The translations under genes and the position numbers were made by a program. A stretch of 47,618 nucleotides of DNA from an uncultured bacterium (GTDB taxonomy: Bacteria; Bipolaricaulota; Bipolaricaulia; UBA7950; UBA9294). The stretch is taken from contig CAJVYM010000005.1 of assembly GCA_913009415.1 (NCBI GenBank), positions 1 to 47,618 of the forward strand, given 5' to 3'. The notes under the pieces are model-generated. The model had not been told where the DNA came from. It searched no databases and worked only from the letters and a program-made list of their open reading frames with translations. This document shows positions 47,253-47,618 of this stretch, one piece after another (within the stretch, counting starts at the first letter, position 1; each line of letters starts with the position of its first letter).

Positions 47253-47618
47253 AAACCGTGCGAAATAGGCTTGACATTGTGATGTCAGTGTGATACAATG
47301 TTTTATTATGAAATGAGATGCACGCAAGCTGACTCACAAGGAATTGACTGAATTGAGGAAACGGGGGGGTAGCCAGCGTCCAAGCGGGGGAGAGCCCAGA
47401 AGTCGTTGCGCGTGTGTTCGGCATTTCCCGCATGACCATCTACAACTGGTTGGCGCTCTATCGGCGCGGGAGATGGCCTGCCCTTGATGCTAAGAAGCGT
47501 GGTGGACGCCCACCGAAGTTGGATGCCAAGGCCATACGCTGGGTGTACGACACCGTGACAATGAAGAATCCGTTGCAGCTCAGATTCCCATTTGCTCTCT
47601 GGACGTGTGCCCTGCTGG
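47250..47618 (+). mobile_element. IS630-family insertion sequence, 5' part (runs off window)
   Basis: Reads LTHKELTELRKRG / VASVQAGESPEVVARVFGISRMTIYNWLALYRRGRWPALDAKKRGGRPPKLDAKAIRWVYDTVTMKNPLQLRFPFALWTCALL, typical of an IS630 N-terminal HTH plus linker. Confidence 0.8.

Noticed and set aside
46004-47254. 416-aa plus-strand ORF
   Set aside because: Antisense to clear ABC permease and binding-protein genes; low-complexity Asp/Arg/His-rich composition typical of a shadow ORF.
1-47618. CRISPR arrays and tRNA/rRNA genes
   Set aside because: Read through for regularly spaced direct repeats, cloverleaf-like genes and rRNA; none recognised by eye.

Overview
This 47.6-kb window is gene-dense and of mixed character. 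Positions 1-5300 are an accessory, partly decayed stretch: a possible restriction-modification C-terminal remnant, a DUF3800 / PBECR-like pair, a broken MntA-HepT toxin-antitoxin pair, and an intact AbiEii-like nucleotidyltransferase pair. Positions 5260-13050 are a minus-strand metabolic and transport cluster: short asparaginase, two chromate-transporter halves, TauE-like permease, Nif3-like protein, Dpp-type ABC importer without ATPase genes, FadR-type regulator. Next come an HD-domain protein and PepF. Positions 15.8-27.1 kb are a compound defence island. It is a type I R-M system (HTH-fused HsdM, HsdS, HsdR) carrying inserted genes: a NYN-domain protein with its own promoter and hairpin leader, and an overlapping cassette of 68-aa protein, AAA ATPase, TOPRIM-like protein, 44-aa HsdR N-terminal fragment and SWIM zinc-finger protein. 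The rest is mostly housekeeping (ybaK, aminotransferase, DapA family, nadK, SsuABC-like ABC, patatin, EamA, ahcY, ctpA, gpsA, FAD reductase, O-antigen ligase/TPR, secA) and a COG2984/COG4120-type ABC system whose binding protein is cut by an IS630-like element at the right edge. The strongest candidates for undescribed biology are the cassette inside the type I R-M operon, the promoter/hairpin leader before the NYN gene, and a hairpin-rich intergenic region (33367-33731) whose two forward terminators imply an unannotated RNA. All family calls are from reading sequence and motifs; no database search was run.
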